64,000 nt of DNA from Nigrospora sphaerica (GCA_018287875.1 JAGVVL010000022.1:3286001-3350000); one strand, 5' to 3'. Shown: positions 45,240 to 55,079, numbered from the stretch's first letter. The notes: generated by a model from the letters alone, not told the origin. Made by a program: numbers and translations.

Positions 45240-46036
45240 ATTGAAGTCGTAGTGACTCGGTGGCGTCCCGGTTGTCTGGGTCCCACGATGTTGCGTCTGC
45301 AAAAGCCGGCAAGCAGAGAGAAATGGAAGGTTTACTGCCGCGCTGGCAGGGCCCCGAAAGAGGGCACGGCGGCGATGGCTACTTCGCGTTGGATCGACCG
45401 GGCACGATTACTAAGGCGGAGGCTCATGGCTGGCCGTTGTGCGGACTTGCGGCCACCCCTACCACCAACATGGCCCAACGGGGAGGCCGACCCTCCAGTT
45501 TCTTTCGTCTTCCCCTTGCCTAGTGTTTGTCCACTCGTGGCCTTGCGCATATGGGGTCCGCGTCAATGATAGCTCGGAACGCATTACCGCCGGTGAGGTG
45601 GATACTCCTTATGCGTAGGACTCCACTGATGAGAATTTTCGGCCACCGGCGATCCTATTGAGAGCACACAATTCCGACAATGATACGATAGGTAACTGTT
45701 CCACGAATGGCGTGACGACTTCTTGCTCACTGCATGTCGATTCGCTTCAGGCAGCCGGTCAGCGGCGCGGCGCACGTCAGCGTGTGCGTTCTTGACACCG
45801 TTAGCGGATCGGCAGTTGGGGGGAGCACCAACACCAGGGTACATAGTGGTGCCACCCCCTCTATTCAAGAGGCACTAAGTCGATAGATTAGATCTACCCG
45901 AGTATCTAGTCCATGTCTGCCGTCACTGCCCGGAGTGTGCGGGCTCCTAACGCCGTGTTTTTCGCCGCGAGATAACCGAGACCAGCAAAAGCAATGGGTA
46001 TCGCGTGGGTAAAAAATAGTCCCGCTAAGGAAGCCC
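45240..46036. other. intergenic, nothing recognised
   Basis: This gap between two minus-strand genes contains the epimerase promoter and the 3' flank of the dipeptidase gene. No domain-bearing frame is visible. Confidence 0.5.
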
Positions 46037-47552
46037 TTAGGGATCGTAGGGGGACTGCGCCCTACGCCCAGTCAAGGGGACGCCCCCGTCCGCCGTTACG
46101 AGAATGGCGTCCTCTAGCCGGACACCAAAGCCGACCTGCTTGCCGATGCTGTGGGCCTGTTCCGTGGTCACGTAGATGCCCTGTGCCCAGTCTGTTAGCG
46201 CGGGGGACCCGACGGGAGGGTGCGGGTATACAGCGTACCGGCTCGTTGGTCACGACCTCGCCCAGCTTCAGCTTCTCCTTGTTCGCGCCATTGAGGTACG
46301 GGTGCTCGTGCATCTCCAGCCCCAGGCCGTGGCCCAGGCGGTGCGTGTAGTAGGGCCCGTAGCCGGCGCTCCCGACGACGTCGCGCGAGGCCGCGTCGAC
46401 GTCGGAGCAGGTCTGGTTGGCGTGCATGAGGCGGAAGCCGGCCGACTGGGCGGCCTGGACCGTGTGCCAGACGCCCATGAGCTCGTCGCTGACGCGGGCC
46501 CCGGGCGGCAGGATGGTGCGCGTCACGTCGCTGCCGTAGTCGTGGAGCTTGGAGCCGATGTCGATGAGGACGAACTCGTTGTCGCGCAGCGTCTTGCCGT
46601 GCTTGCCGCCGTGCGGGTAGGCGGCCTGGTCGCCGAAGAGGACGATGGCCCAGAAGCCCTCGCCGACGCCGGCGCGGCCGAAGAGGCCCTGGGCGGCGGC
46701 GGTGACGGCCTCCTGCGTCACGCCGAGCGCGAGGCAGCGCTGCAGCGAGCGCACGAGCTCGAGCGTGAAGGCGTTGATGGCGCCGAGGATGGCGAGCTCG
46801 GCCTCGGTCTTGACGGCGCGGAGGGCCTGCACCGCCTCCGACATGGGCACGACCTCGACGCCGGCGCCCTGCAGGCCGGCGGCGATCATGTAGCGCGCGT
46901 GCTCGTCGAGCATGACGCGGGCGAAGCCGGTGCCGCGCGCCAGTACCTCGTAGGGCGACTCCTCCTCGCCCCAGGCCAGGACCCGCTTGTCGCCGCCGTA
47001 GACCATGTCGAGGCCGGCGATGCGGCCGGCCTCGAACTTGGGCACCAGGTACGAGAACCGGCCCGCGCGGTCCAGCATCATGAGGAAGGGCCGCTCCGAG
47101 AGCTCAAAGGTGAAGGAGATGTTGGCATAGTAGGCCGACGACGCCGACGGCTCGGCGACGAAGGCGTCGACGCCCGCCGCGTCCAGCGCCGCCGCCAGCG
47201 TCGCCTGCCGCGCGAGGTACTCGTCGCGCCCGATGGCCGGCACCGCCAGCAGCGCCGCGTGCTCCTCGAGCGTGGCCCAGGCGCACGTCTCGAGCCCGGC
47301 CGCCGAGGGGGCCCGCCCGTCGTCGGCGAGCCGGTTCAGAAGGAGCAACGCGCCCACCAGGACGGAAAGCGCCGCGGCGCGCGCCCGGCCCCAGGAGAAG
47401 AAGAAGCGGCGCGTCTGGGGCCTCGTGTTCCCCTCCTCCGCTTCCTCCGCCGCCCGCGCCGGCTCCGGCTGGCGCGGCCCCGCGACCAAGGGCTCGTAGA
47501 CGGCGCTATCGGCCTTCTCGTGCGTAAAGCTGAACATGGTGCCGTCCGACAT
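46037..47552 (-). CDS. membrane-anchored Xaa-Pro dipeptidase (M24B)
   Basis: Two exons (46239-47552 and 46037-46180) flank a 58-bp intron (GTACGC...GCACAG) that splits the EPG|IY active-site motif; splicing gives 485 residues. A single hydrophobic segment at about 58-74 (AAALSVLVGALLLLNRL) after a charged 55-residue head predicts a type II membrane protein. The pita-bread metallopeptidase domain carries all metal ligands: Asp331 (VLIDIGSK), Asp342 (DYGSDVTRT), His408 (HRLGHGLGLEMHEHP), Glu437 (NEPGIY) and Glu461 (RLEDAI). Prolidases release the residue before proline from dipeptides, using two Mn or similar ions. The ATG at 47550-47552 (MSDGTMF) is chosen because upstream codons are not protein-like. 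Most fungal prolidases are cytosolic, so the anchor is notable. Confidence 0.88.
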
Positions 47553-48894
47553 GGAAATCCGACGTGTTGGTTGTGATGGAACGAGCAGGCATCGGCTCGT
47601 GGCCGGTGGAAGGGCGATATACAGGCGCTTATCGCCCGGCCGCCCGTCCCTGGTGGATTCGCTGGGGTGCTGATAATGGTGGACCGGACCCCATATTGGA
47701 AGTGAAGTTCGGCTGCAAGGACTTGCTTCCGATGAGATGACATAATGCGGTGGGTCCAAATCAGGCTACAGCGGATGGATTCCCACTAGATCATGGGGCA
47801 GTGTACAAGTAGTCCCCTCAACCATTTAATTCGTTCTATGGAACGGATCCCTAGTTCTGCGAAGGCGGTGTCCTTTCATCGCCTACTGTCCCAAGGGTCT
47901 TCGGGGGGCGCTTGAGGGTTTGCTGCCTTTCACGACCGTGGAAATACCCGCACTGGGAAATCGGCACCAAAGTACCCCACGGTAGGTGGCCCGATAGGCT
48001 GCCAAGACATGAGCTGGGCCACCGTTGTTACGGTCGTTGCGCCACGGCGCGAAACGCTCAACGATGAGTAACGGACAACAGCGCGTTTCTGTTGAAGTCG
48101 CGACCCGCATCAGGCGTGATGTTTGTCCACGGACGACTTGTTGAAACCTAGCAAGCCAGTCTCCGCCCTCCAATTGATCTGTCACGAGTCCAGTGCCTAA
48201 TAAACCTGTGAAGAAAGCCAAGCGAAATTTGGTTCCACGAACCTGTCAGAGAAAGGTGTGACAACCGATAACAACTTACCTGACCTTTAAACCAGACAGT
48301 GGCGCCACCGTTGTCGGGCAAGCACTAAAAATACACAATGGCCATGTTCAAACTCTGTTATGAGTATTGATTATACAATTTTCTAGTATTCGATTTTTAA
48401 AAAAAATCGTGCTTTTGGTCGTCGCCAGAAACGTGGGGTGTACGACGGACCAGCAGCCGAGATATGCTGCTCGGGCCCCCTACGTCTTCTGGGATCCTTG
48501 GCCTCTAGAAAGCCTGGTTTCTTAATTCCTTTTCCCACCTACTTTTATGTTTCTGGCTCGGTCAGCCTGGGCGATTTCGCTGATTGATTGGACAGTCATC
48601 ACGTGTAGAGAAGGATGTCTGTGGTCGGGTCAGTGGTGCGTGATGCCGCGTGAGTCTACCCATACGTATCCTACATACTTAGGTACATCTTAGTACGATG
48701 TAACACCCGGGTTTAAAATGAGTTGACCACTGACGCCGGGTACCTTTTTCAACCTTGGGTTTCATTGACAGCGGGAGTTTCTCACTCCACTTCGACAGCT
48801 ACGTGTGTGTCTCGTAGCCTCTTTCTCTCCCTCTCCCTTTCCCCCTCCCTCCTCGTCCCTCCTTTTTTTTACTAATCCCCCAAAACCCCCAACG
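47553..48894. other. divergent promoter region
   Basis: This region separates the divergent dipeptidase and GT90 genes. It includes an AT-rich stretch at 48340-48410, the word TAGTACGATGTA at 48691-48702 (close to the dispersed motif), and a CT-rich tract at 48815-48870 next to the GT90 start. No gene is seen. Confidence 0.5.
48815..48870 (+). promoter_or_regulatory. CT-rich leader of the GT90 gene
   Basis: An almost pure pyrimidine tract ends 25 bp before the GT90 ATG. Tracts like this often mark transcription starts in filamentous fungi. The same-frame codons it creates (SPSPFPPPSSS) are not part of the protein. Confidence 0.4.
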
Positions 48895-50580
48895 ATGCGC
48901 GTCCTCCAGCGCCGGCTTAAGGCCGTCGCGGTCGCGACCTCGGTCTTCCTCGTCGTCACCTTTTACTACCTCGCGGGCGACAGCGTCGGCGACCTGGTGC
49001 GCGCGGGCGGCGGCGGGCCGTCTGTGGCGGTGGCGGCGGCGGACGCGCCGGGGACGTGGGACGAGCACCCCGTCGTGCGGCTGCATCGTGAGGCCGAGAG
49101 CCGGTTCGACGCACTCGTGCGGCGGCAGTCGCGCGACGCCGACGCCGCCGTCGCCGAGTACGCCCGCCGCTACGGCCGCCCGCCGCCCGCCGGCTTCCGC
49201 CGCTGGGTTGAGTACGCCCTCGCGCACGGCTCGCCCCTCGTCGATGATTTCGACGCCATCGCCGATGGCGTCCACCCCCTGCTCAAGTACAGCGCCGCCG
49301 AGCTCGCCCGCCGCGCCCGCCGCGCCCTCGACGCCCGCCGCGGGAACCACGTCGAGCTCTGCGACTTCGCCGACGGCCAGTTCGGCTCCGGCTGCCGCGA
49401 CTGGGCCGCCCCCCTCGCGCGCCTGCTGGGCGACGCGCGCCGCTTGGCGCCCAACGTCTCGTTCCTCCTCAACTTCCTGGACGAGCCTTCGGTGCTGCTG
49501 GCGCCACAGGCCGCCGGCGACGACGGCGCCGGCGCTGGCTGGATCGAACTGTCGCACCGCTCGATAGCGCCCGCCGTGGCCGAGGCGTGCATAGCGCGCG
49601 GCGACGGGGCGCCGTCGTCTGCCAGCGACGAAGGCGTCGATCAACCCGGCACACTGCACTTTGTGGCCAACGCCACGGCGCAACGGGACCTGTGCCGACA
49701 CGCCGAGTACACCTCGCAGCACGGCTTCGTCGCGTCGCCCTCGACGGTGCGCCAGTGGCCGGCCGAAATCCCGCTGCTCTCGCGCGCCGCGCCGCGCCCC
49801 TTTTCCGACATACTCTTTCCGGCGACGCACTATTCCCTCGGCTCGAGTCTCTACAGCAGCTGGTCCGACCGGCGCTGGGGCCGCAAGAAGAACGCCGTGT
49901 ACTGGACCGGCTCCTCGACGGGCGGAGAGTGGTCGCACGAGACATGGCGGCACGGCCACCGGCAGCGCCTCGTCGCGCTGGCGCAGGGCAAGGCGGCGCG
50001 CAACTTCACGTACCTGCGCGACGGCGGGCCCGCGGGCCTTGCGGCGTACACGGGGGGCGCCGACGCGGCGCCCTTCGACGTCGGGTTCACGCGGCTCACG
50101 GGGTGCGCGTCGACGGCCGTGTGCGCCGAGCAGGCCGACTTCTTCTTCGGCGGGTCGGGACCGCGGCGGGTCGATGCCGAGTCGCGGCCGCTGCGCTACC
50201 GGTTCGCGCTCGACCTGGACGGCAACAGCTTCAGCGGGCGTTTCTACCGGTTCCTGGCGTCGCGCAGCGTGCCGCTCAAGCTGACCGTCTTCCGTGAGTG
50301 GCACGACGAGCGGCTGCAGCCGTGGCTGCACTACGTGCCCGTCAGCGTCGGCCTCGATGAGCTGCCCGAGCTTGTCCGCTTCCTCACCGCCACCGCCAAG
50401 GGCCAGTGGGTCGCCCGCCGCATCGCGGACGCCGGCCGCGTCTGGTACAACCGCGCCACAACCCCCACCCACCAGGGCATCTATCTCTACCGCCTCATGC
50501 TCGAGCTCGCGAGGCTACAGGACGAATCGCGCGTGCCGGATCCCGAGGGCACGGGGCGGGCAGAGACACCAGCTACGTAA
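48895..50580 (+). CDS. GT90 (CAP10-like) glycosyltransferase
   Basis: This single exon encodes 561 residues. A short basic head (MRVLQRRLK) and a hydrophobic anchor at 11-28 (AVAVATSVFLVVTFYYLA) give type II Golgi topology. The luminal part includes GNHVELCDFADGQFGSGCRDW, SDILFPATHYSLGSSLYSS, KKNAVYWTGSSTGGEW and RYRFALDLDGNSFSGRFYRF, followed by SVPLKLTVFREWHDERLQPW and HYVPVSVGLDELPEL. These are hallmark blocks of the CAP10/GT90 family; cryptococcal members such as Cap10 and Cxt1 act in capsule and glycan xylosylation. It probably transfers xylose or another sugar to wall or glycolipid glycans. Codon bias is extreme (third positions nearly all G or C), so the antisense strand stays open for most of the gene. 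Confidence 0.88.
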   Translation: MRVLQRRLKAVAVATSVFLVVTFYYLAGDSVGDLVRAGGGGPSVAVAAADAPGTWDEHPVVRLHREAESRFDALVRRQSRDADAAVAEYARRYGRPPPAGFRRWVEYALAHGSPLVDDFDAIADGVHPLLKYSAAELARRARRALDARRGNHVELCDFADGQFGSGCRDWAAPLARLLGDARRLAPNVSFLLNFLDEPSVLLAPQAAGDDGAGAGWIELSHRSIAPAVAEACIARGDGAPSSASDEGVDQPGTLHFVANATAQRDLCRHAEYTSQHGFVASPSTVRQWPAEIPLLSRAAPRPFSDILFPATHYSLGSSLYSSWSDRRWGRKKNAVYWTGSSTGGEWSHETWRHGHRQRLVALAQGKAARNFTYLRDGGPAGLAAYTGGADAAPFDVGFTRLTGCASTAVCAEQADFFFGGSGPRRVDAESRPLRYRFALDLDGNSFSGRFYRFLASRSVPLKLTVFREWHDERLQPWLHYVPVSVGLDELPELVRFLTATAKGQWVARRIADAGRVWYNRATTPTHQGIYLYRLMLELARLQDESRVPDPEGTGRAETPAT

Positions 50581-50765
50581 ACGCGGATCCGTTGTCGTGG
50601 TAGCATACACATGCATACGGAAACATCTTGAGTTCGGGCCCACGTCCCCGGAGGGCATCCTCGGCTCATCCAACCGCGGGCATCGGAGTCGATCCGGGTG
50701 GAAAAAGCAGCAATCCCGCCGGTTCCAAGCGTAACCGCCCAAACCCCCATAGCCCAGCGCGGCCA

Positions 50766-51118
50766 TCACTGCAAAAAGACGCCCTTGGACCACTCGGAGA
50801 ACGTGGCCTCGTCCTCGGCGATGGTGCGGCGCGTCCCCGGGTCCTCAAAGAAGGCCCAGTTGGCGTCAAAGTGCGCGCGCTCCCGCTACACCAGGAGAGC
50901 GACGGCGTCGTAGTCGAAGGCGGCCGGGTCGCTGCCGGGCAGGACCACGGCCGGGAAGAAGGTATCGTCGCCGTCGTCGCGCCCGCAGGCGACGTAGTGG
51001 CGCTCATGCGCCTGCGGAAACGCATCGCCCGCCAGGTTCCGCATGAGGGGATGTGCGCGTTTCCGTGGTGGTCGCGGAACTGCGCCGGCGTGAGGTCCTG
51101 CCGCCGCCGCCGAAACAT
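50766..51118 (-). pseudogene. EthD-domain protein pseudogene
   Basis: The minus strand begins MFRRRRQDLTPAQFRDHHGN then AHIP, the start of an EthD/dimeric alpha-beta barrel protein. Immediately after HIP the original frame turns to nonsense, but the next frame continues as LMRNLAGDAFPQAHERHYVA, then FFPAVVLPGSDPAAFDYDAVALL. A TAG at 50886-50888 breaks that frame; the same frame then goes on with AHFDANWAFFEDPGTRRTIA, EDEATFSEW and a proper stop at 50766-50768. One single-base frameshift and one nonsense codon therefore disable an otherwise colinear domain of about 115 residues. EthD proteins assist ring or ether degradation or polyketide chemistry in other organisms. Two sequencing errors are the alternative. 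Confidence 0.65.
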
Positions 51119-51361
51119 GAGGAACTAGGCGCCGGTTAGGTAAGACGGAGGCCGCGGACTAATCGCATTTTAGAGGGGACTCGCTTGTATGAATGGCCGC
51201 TTTGTTAGAAATCCAACCTTGAAGCGACTGGGAAAGACCCCGCGCGAGACAATTGACAGTTTCTATCGTCCGCGAGCCCGCCGCTGAGGGTCAGCATGGC
51301 TCCGTGAAGGTTGAGTGAGACCCGCATAAAATACGCCGTATAGGCCAGCAGCTCTCCAGCG

Positions 51362-51403
51362 AGTCAGTGGTAGCGAGTTAGTGGTAGCGAGTCAGTGGTC
51401 GCG
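51362..51403. repeat. 14-bp tandem repeat, three copies
   Basis: The units are AGTCAGTGGTAGCG, AGTTAGTGGTAGCG and AGTCAGTGGTCGCG. They sit 150 bp downstream of the tRNA-Trp gene, between it and the EthD pseudogene. Confidence 0.85.
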
Positions 51404-51529
51404 CGCCAGGCAGCGGGCGGCCCAAAACCGTTGGCCGCCTTCATTGCTCAACCACCTGCACAATAACCATTCATAGCCCTGGTGTGGTGTCTCTGCCTTG
51501 GTTATCGATTTAGCCACCAGCGTGAGAGC

Positions 51530-51535
51530 AAAAAA
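51530..51535 (-). terminator. RNA polymerase III terminator (T6)
   Basis: A run of six T on the minus strand lies 18 bp downstream of the tRNA-Trp 3' end. This is the standard pol III stop signal. Confidence 0.7.
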
Positions 51536-51553
51536 GGAACTTGCATTCATTGC

Positions 51554-51625
51554 TGACCCCGACCCGATTTGAACGGATAACCTTCAGGACTGGAATCTGA
51601 CGCGCTACCGTTGCGCCACGAGGCC
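51554..51625 (-). tRNA. tRNA-Trp (CCA)
   Basis: The 72-nt sequence folds into a full cloverleaf. The acceptor stem pairs GGCCTCG with CGGGGTC, followed by discriminator A. The D arm is GCGC-AACGGTA-GCGC. The anticodon arm is TCAGA/CCTGA with loop TTCCAGT (CCA anticodon at 51591-51593, one A-C mismatch closing the loop). The T arm has loop TTCAAAT. There is no intron, unlike yeast tRNA-Trp. D- and T-arm bases match the A and B box promoters (TGGCGCAACGG, GTTCAAATC). A T6 terminator follows. Confidence 0.92.
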
Positions 51626-52138
51626 CGCTTCTTGATGTTGAAGTCGAGGGCATGTCTTCAACTATCTTTCAGTGAGCGGCGATTGCCGATGAGGGGGATG
51701 CGGATGGGGTGCGGATGGGGTGCGGATGGACCCGGCGAGATTCCTTCCCTTGTCATGGATCCCCCCCACTGTTGGACGGAGAGGATTGCCTGAACTGGGC
51801 AAGCAACCTTCGATGCGGGGACGACGGCAACGGCAGCCGTGACTTCCAAGCGAAAGGGGTGGGTTACATGCATGGGAAATAAGCGAAGGCGTTCTTCTCA
51901 GCCGGCATGCTGATGGGGTAAGAAAAGGATGGGTGTAACGAGTACATAAAAAGAGTGACTAGAAAAGTACGTAGTAAAGAGGTAGGTAAGTAGGTAGTGA
52001 ATCGTGCATCGTAAGTTGGATCCCGGCACACAAAAAGCCGAGCCATGTTGCTTGAAGTTTGAACCAAAACACTCACCAAGGAAGTAAATGTTGTCCAAAT
52101 TCCCAGTCATCTTCATCATCATCCCAACCAAAGGTCAA
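51626..52138. other. gap with short tandem repeat
   Basis: No gene is seen. GGGTGCGGATG-like units repeat about three times at 51694-51729, and GTAGGTA(A/G) words cluster at 51979-51996. Confidence 0.5.
51694..51729. repeat. 11-bp tandem repeat, about three copies
   Basis: The unit GGGTGCGGATG is repeated with a first degenerate copy (GGGATGCGGATG). It lies 70 bp upstream of the tRNA-Trp gene. Confidence 0.75.
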
Positions 52139-53160
52139 TTAGTAAATGGCATTCGGGTTGTGAAAGGGCTCATAGGGTGTCTCGGGCCTGGCAAAGACGA
52201 TGGTGTCCGATGCGACAAACGGCCCGGGGGCGCCGGACGTCGTGCCCGCGTTCTTCGGTGGACGGCCTCGCAGCTGCTTGGGCTCCGCCTCGCCCTGGGA
52301 GCTCGGGGTCTCCTTTTCTTCTTCGACTGGGCTTCCTCCCAGGCTTGGAACCTGGCCGGCATGCATTCCTCGGTGAGCCATTTCAGAACCCTTTCCCTCT
52401 CCATGTCGACGAGGTATGAGTGAGCCATCCGTATGAGCGCGTCCATGCGACAATAGGCTGCGACCAACACGGGCTGGCGCCAGTCTTTGCTGGAACCTGA
52501 AAGCTTAGCAACTGTACTTCAAATCAAAGTACTTCTGGTTAAGCTCTTGTAGACCACAGATGTTGGCATCCCGGTTGAAGTCCAACCTGGCGTACCAACC
52601 CTGAAGCTCTGCCGCGCAAGTGACAGTGGGCCTAACGTAGAACTGTGTAAGCTTCAGAACCAGGAACGGCGGTAGGGCCTCGACCACTTTGGGGTGTCGC
52701 ATGGCGAAAAGACCATCGGCATTGTCCTTCAATTGCGATCCCAGTCGCCGCCTCCATTGGCGCAGTGCTTCCAGCTTTTCTCTGGTCTTCTCCATTTTAC
52801 CGAGAGACAACAAAACTTGACTGTGCTCTGGCCGCGCTATATCCAGTTCAAGTCCTGGGCCACGGCCAGGCCTTGGCCGTAGTCTCCTCCATCGAGCACA
52901 GCAAGGACTTGCAGATCGCGCCGCGCCAAGGGATCTATCCCCGTTGACACGTTCCAACCCCCAAGTTCTCCTCCAGCGGGTGCACCCGAACCATGAACTC
53001 CGTCATGTCAACCTCTCGTAGGTCCAACATCTTCTTGGAGAGCCACTCGATGTGGGCCGCCATATTGTTCGAGAATGTGATCAGGGATGACTTTCTACTT
53101 ATGGAAAAGACATGGCGTGTCAACGGGGATAAGCAACGGCTTCTCCCGGTTTTTCGACAT
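52139..53160 (-). pseudogene. frame-broken gene of unknown function with AT-hook-like tail
   Basis: Protein-like segments follow one another along the minus strand but change frame at least four times. In order they are: MSKNREKPLLIPVDTP; FSNNMAAHIEWLSKKMLDLR with MTEFMVRVHPLEEN; GIDPLARRDLQVLAVLDGGD; LELDIARPEHSQVLLSLGKM with TREKLEALRQWRRRLGSQL and LNQKYFDLKYSC; SSKDWRQPVLVAAYCRMDAL with LVDMERERVLKWLTEE; and finally EAEPKQLRGRPPKNAGTTSG with SDTIVFARPETPYEPFHNPN before the stop. RGRPPKN resembles an AT-hook. The switch points leave no room for introns, and stops follow directly after them. I do not recognise the parent family. Indels in the assembly are an alternative explanation. Confidence 0.45.
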
Positions 53161-54002
53161 GCTCTGCGCTTAGCATAGAGAGGCTGACAGTCCGGCGTTG
53201 GGAGACATCGTTGACTGCTTCCTAGATGTTGTTCGAGTTTCAGCTAAATGACTCGTGTGCATTTTATTCTATGTGAGGGGTGGAGGCGTATTGTTTGACT
53301 CCCATGGCGCCGAAGCCTTCTGGGAGTTGGTGCCCCAAGTCCAGGGGAGTGGGCGTGGGGTTGTTCAGAAGCAGAGGGGTTCTTCTTCTCTATGACAGAT
53401 ACGAAATGTCCTGTTCGGATATAGACAATCAGGTCCAATACGCGCTGCTTGTTTGTGGTTCGTGTCAGGCGAATGGAAGGAGGGCGAATATCAAGTGGAT
53501 GGAGAAAAGGGAAAGTGCAGGACGAGATGCAATGCGCCTGGCAATCGTGAGGCCAAGTAATTGTTACACAGGCCAATCGAAGTCCTCCAATTTCAGGGGT
53601 TGAAAAGGGATCCCTGGTAACTCTTGCCTGCAGATGCAGGACTGGAAACCCCAAGAATGGGTCCCGGGAGCGAAGGGCGACGCCTTCCTGACACTTAACG
53701 ATCAAAAGATGGCAGCTGCATATACTCTACGTCGACAATTAGTAGAGCCCAGTTCTCTTCGCCCGGCCAATGCAACGTCATCCACAACTACGACTAGATG
53801 GGCAACCTCATACTCATGCTGGCAAAGTCATCACTGAAGCATCCAGTGGCATGGGTGGATACATGCATCCCGTTAGACGCCGGATCGGACGAGGACATGC
53901 ATCTCACATTCAAGGGCGCCAAGATGCAAGGTGGAAACTCAAATCGCTCGCTTTATATGGGGTATCGTATCGCAATCAAGAGCTTGGCCTAACCACAGTA
54001 AC
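53161..54002. other. gap with a second frame-broken plus-strand remnant
   Basis: At 53634-53992 the plus strand shows a protein-like stretch, MQDWKPQEWVPGAKGDAFLT and LNDQKMAAAYTLRRQLVEPS. It shifts frame near 53800 into LILMLAKSSLKHPVAWVDTC and DEDMHLTFKGAKMQGG before a stop. No family is recognised. The rest of the gap holds nothing visible. Confidence 0.3.
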
Positions 54003-55079
54003 TCACAGCCGTCCACACAGCTCCTCGAGGAACGCGCGCTCCTCCGGTCGTAGGTACACGCCTTCGGGCACCCGCAGCCCGTCGTTGCTAATGGTGATGC
54101 GCCGGCGGGGTCCCGGGCTCCGCGAAGTCGCTGGGCTCGGAGCCCTGCGACCTCTCGGGGTGCAGAGTGCTGTCGTCTTCGGGGCCGGAGCGGCTGCCGG
54201 ACTCGAGGTCCTTCTCACGGCGGCGGTCGTCATTGTCGTCGTCGTCGGCGCCACCACCGCGTCCCCGGCGCCAGCGGTCGCCGACGTCTCCGGCGGTCCA
54301 CCAATAGACGGGGAACCGGCGCTGCAGGTTGTTGAAGAGTAGGGCGGTGGCGAGCATGAGGGCAACGCCGAGGGCGATGGCGGGCACGAGCCACCAGCCG
54401 AGGCCGCGCACGTCGGGGCTCGTGACGGCCAGGAGCGCCGTGGCTCCCGCCGGCGGGTGGACGGTGCCCGTGACGGCCATGACGGCCGTCGCGCATGCGC
54501 ACGCCAGCGCCCCCGCCAGCCATGTGAGGTCCCGGTCCGGCGGGCCGGTGCCCCCCGGGAAGATGGCCGGGTTCAGCGCGAACAGCTTGCTGACGGCGAC
54601 GCCCACGATCGACGCCAGCACCTGGCCCAGCAGCGCGTTCCGCGGTTGCGAGAGCGGCGATTCAATGGCGTAAAATTCGAGAACCGCGGCGGCTCCCTAC
54701 GTAAAGAGGGTGTGTTAGTCCGTTTTCCGGCTACGAAGCGGCGTATTCCCCTTTGCTCCGGGCACCGCCAGAAGGACAAGCCGGGAGCAGCAGAGGCCGG
54801 GGCAAGACTTACCAAACTTCCGATAACCAATGGTGCGCCCCGGTCTTGCAACGCTTCCACGTGACGGGCCGTGACTTCTATGATGCTCAGCGAGCAGAAA
54901 ACTCCCATAAAGGCCCAGAAGATCATGACGACGTTGCCGGGTGAGTTGAAATGAGGCGGCCGAACCCCCAGGAAATGTGTGAGCGCTCCCGGGAGGTGCC
55001 GCCACGGCGGCGGTGGAACGTACGGGTTAAGCCATTCGTCAATGTCGAAGTGCCATTTCGATATGCTGGCGAGGGGCAT
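54003..55079 (-). CDS. HPP-family integral membrane protein
   Basis: Proposed exons 54813-55079, 54219-54696 and 54003-54151 give 297 residues. The first intron (116 bp, GTAAGT...CGTAG) is clear. Four hydrophobic helices (VVMIFWAFMGVFCSLSII; VLEFYAI after the splice; GQVLASIVGVAVSKLF; LAGALACACATAVMAV; WWLVPAIALGVALML) surround the family motif HPPAGATALL (His169-Pro-Pro). HPP proteins (PF04982) occur in bacteria, fungi and plants; plant members have been linked to nitrite transport. The conserved fungal C-terminus RRRITISNDGLRVPEGVYLR followed by PEERAFLEELCGRL lies in another frame. A 67-bp intron (GTGAGA at 54213-54218, AG at 54152-54153) in the acidic linker would connect it. A frameshift is the alternative. 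Confidence 0.75.

Larger units (their letters stand above)
51119..51553. other. gap with 14-bp triplicate repeat
   Basis: No gene is seen. Three adjacent 14-bp units (AGTCAGTGGTAGCG with single changes) lie at 51362-51403. Confidence 0.5.

Noticed and set aside
46176..47576. 466-codon plus-strand frame across the dipeptidase gene
   Set aside because: It is a shadow of the GC-rich sense gene; the translation is low in complexity and shows no domain.
48799..50472. 557-codon open frame antisense to the GT90 gene
   Set aside because: It arises from the extreme GC3 bias of the sense gene. Its translation is Arg/Ala/Gly/Pro/Glu-rich with no domain.
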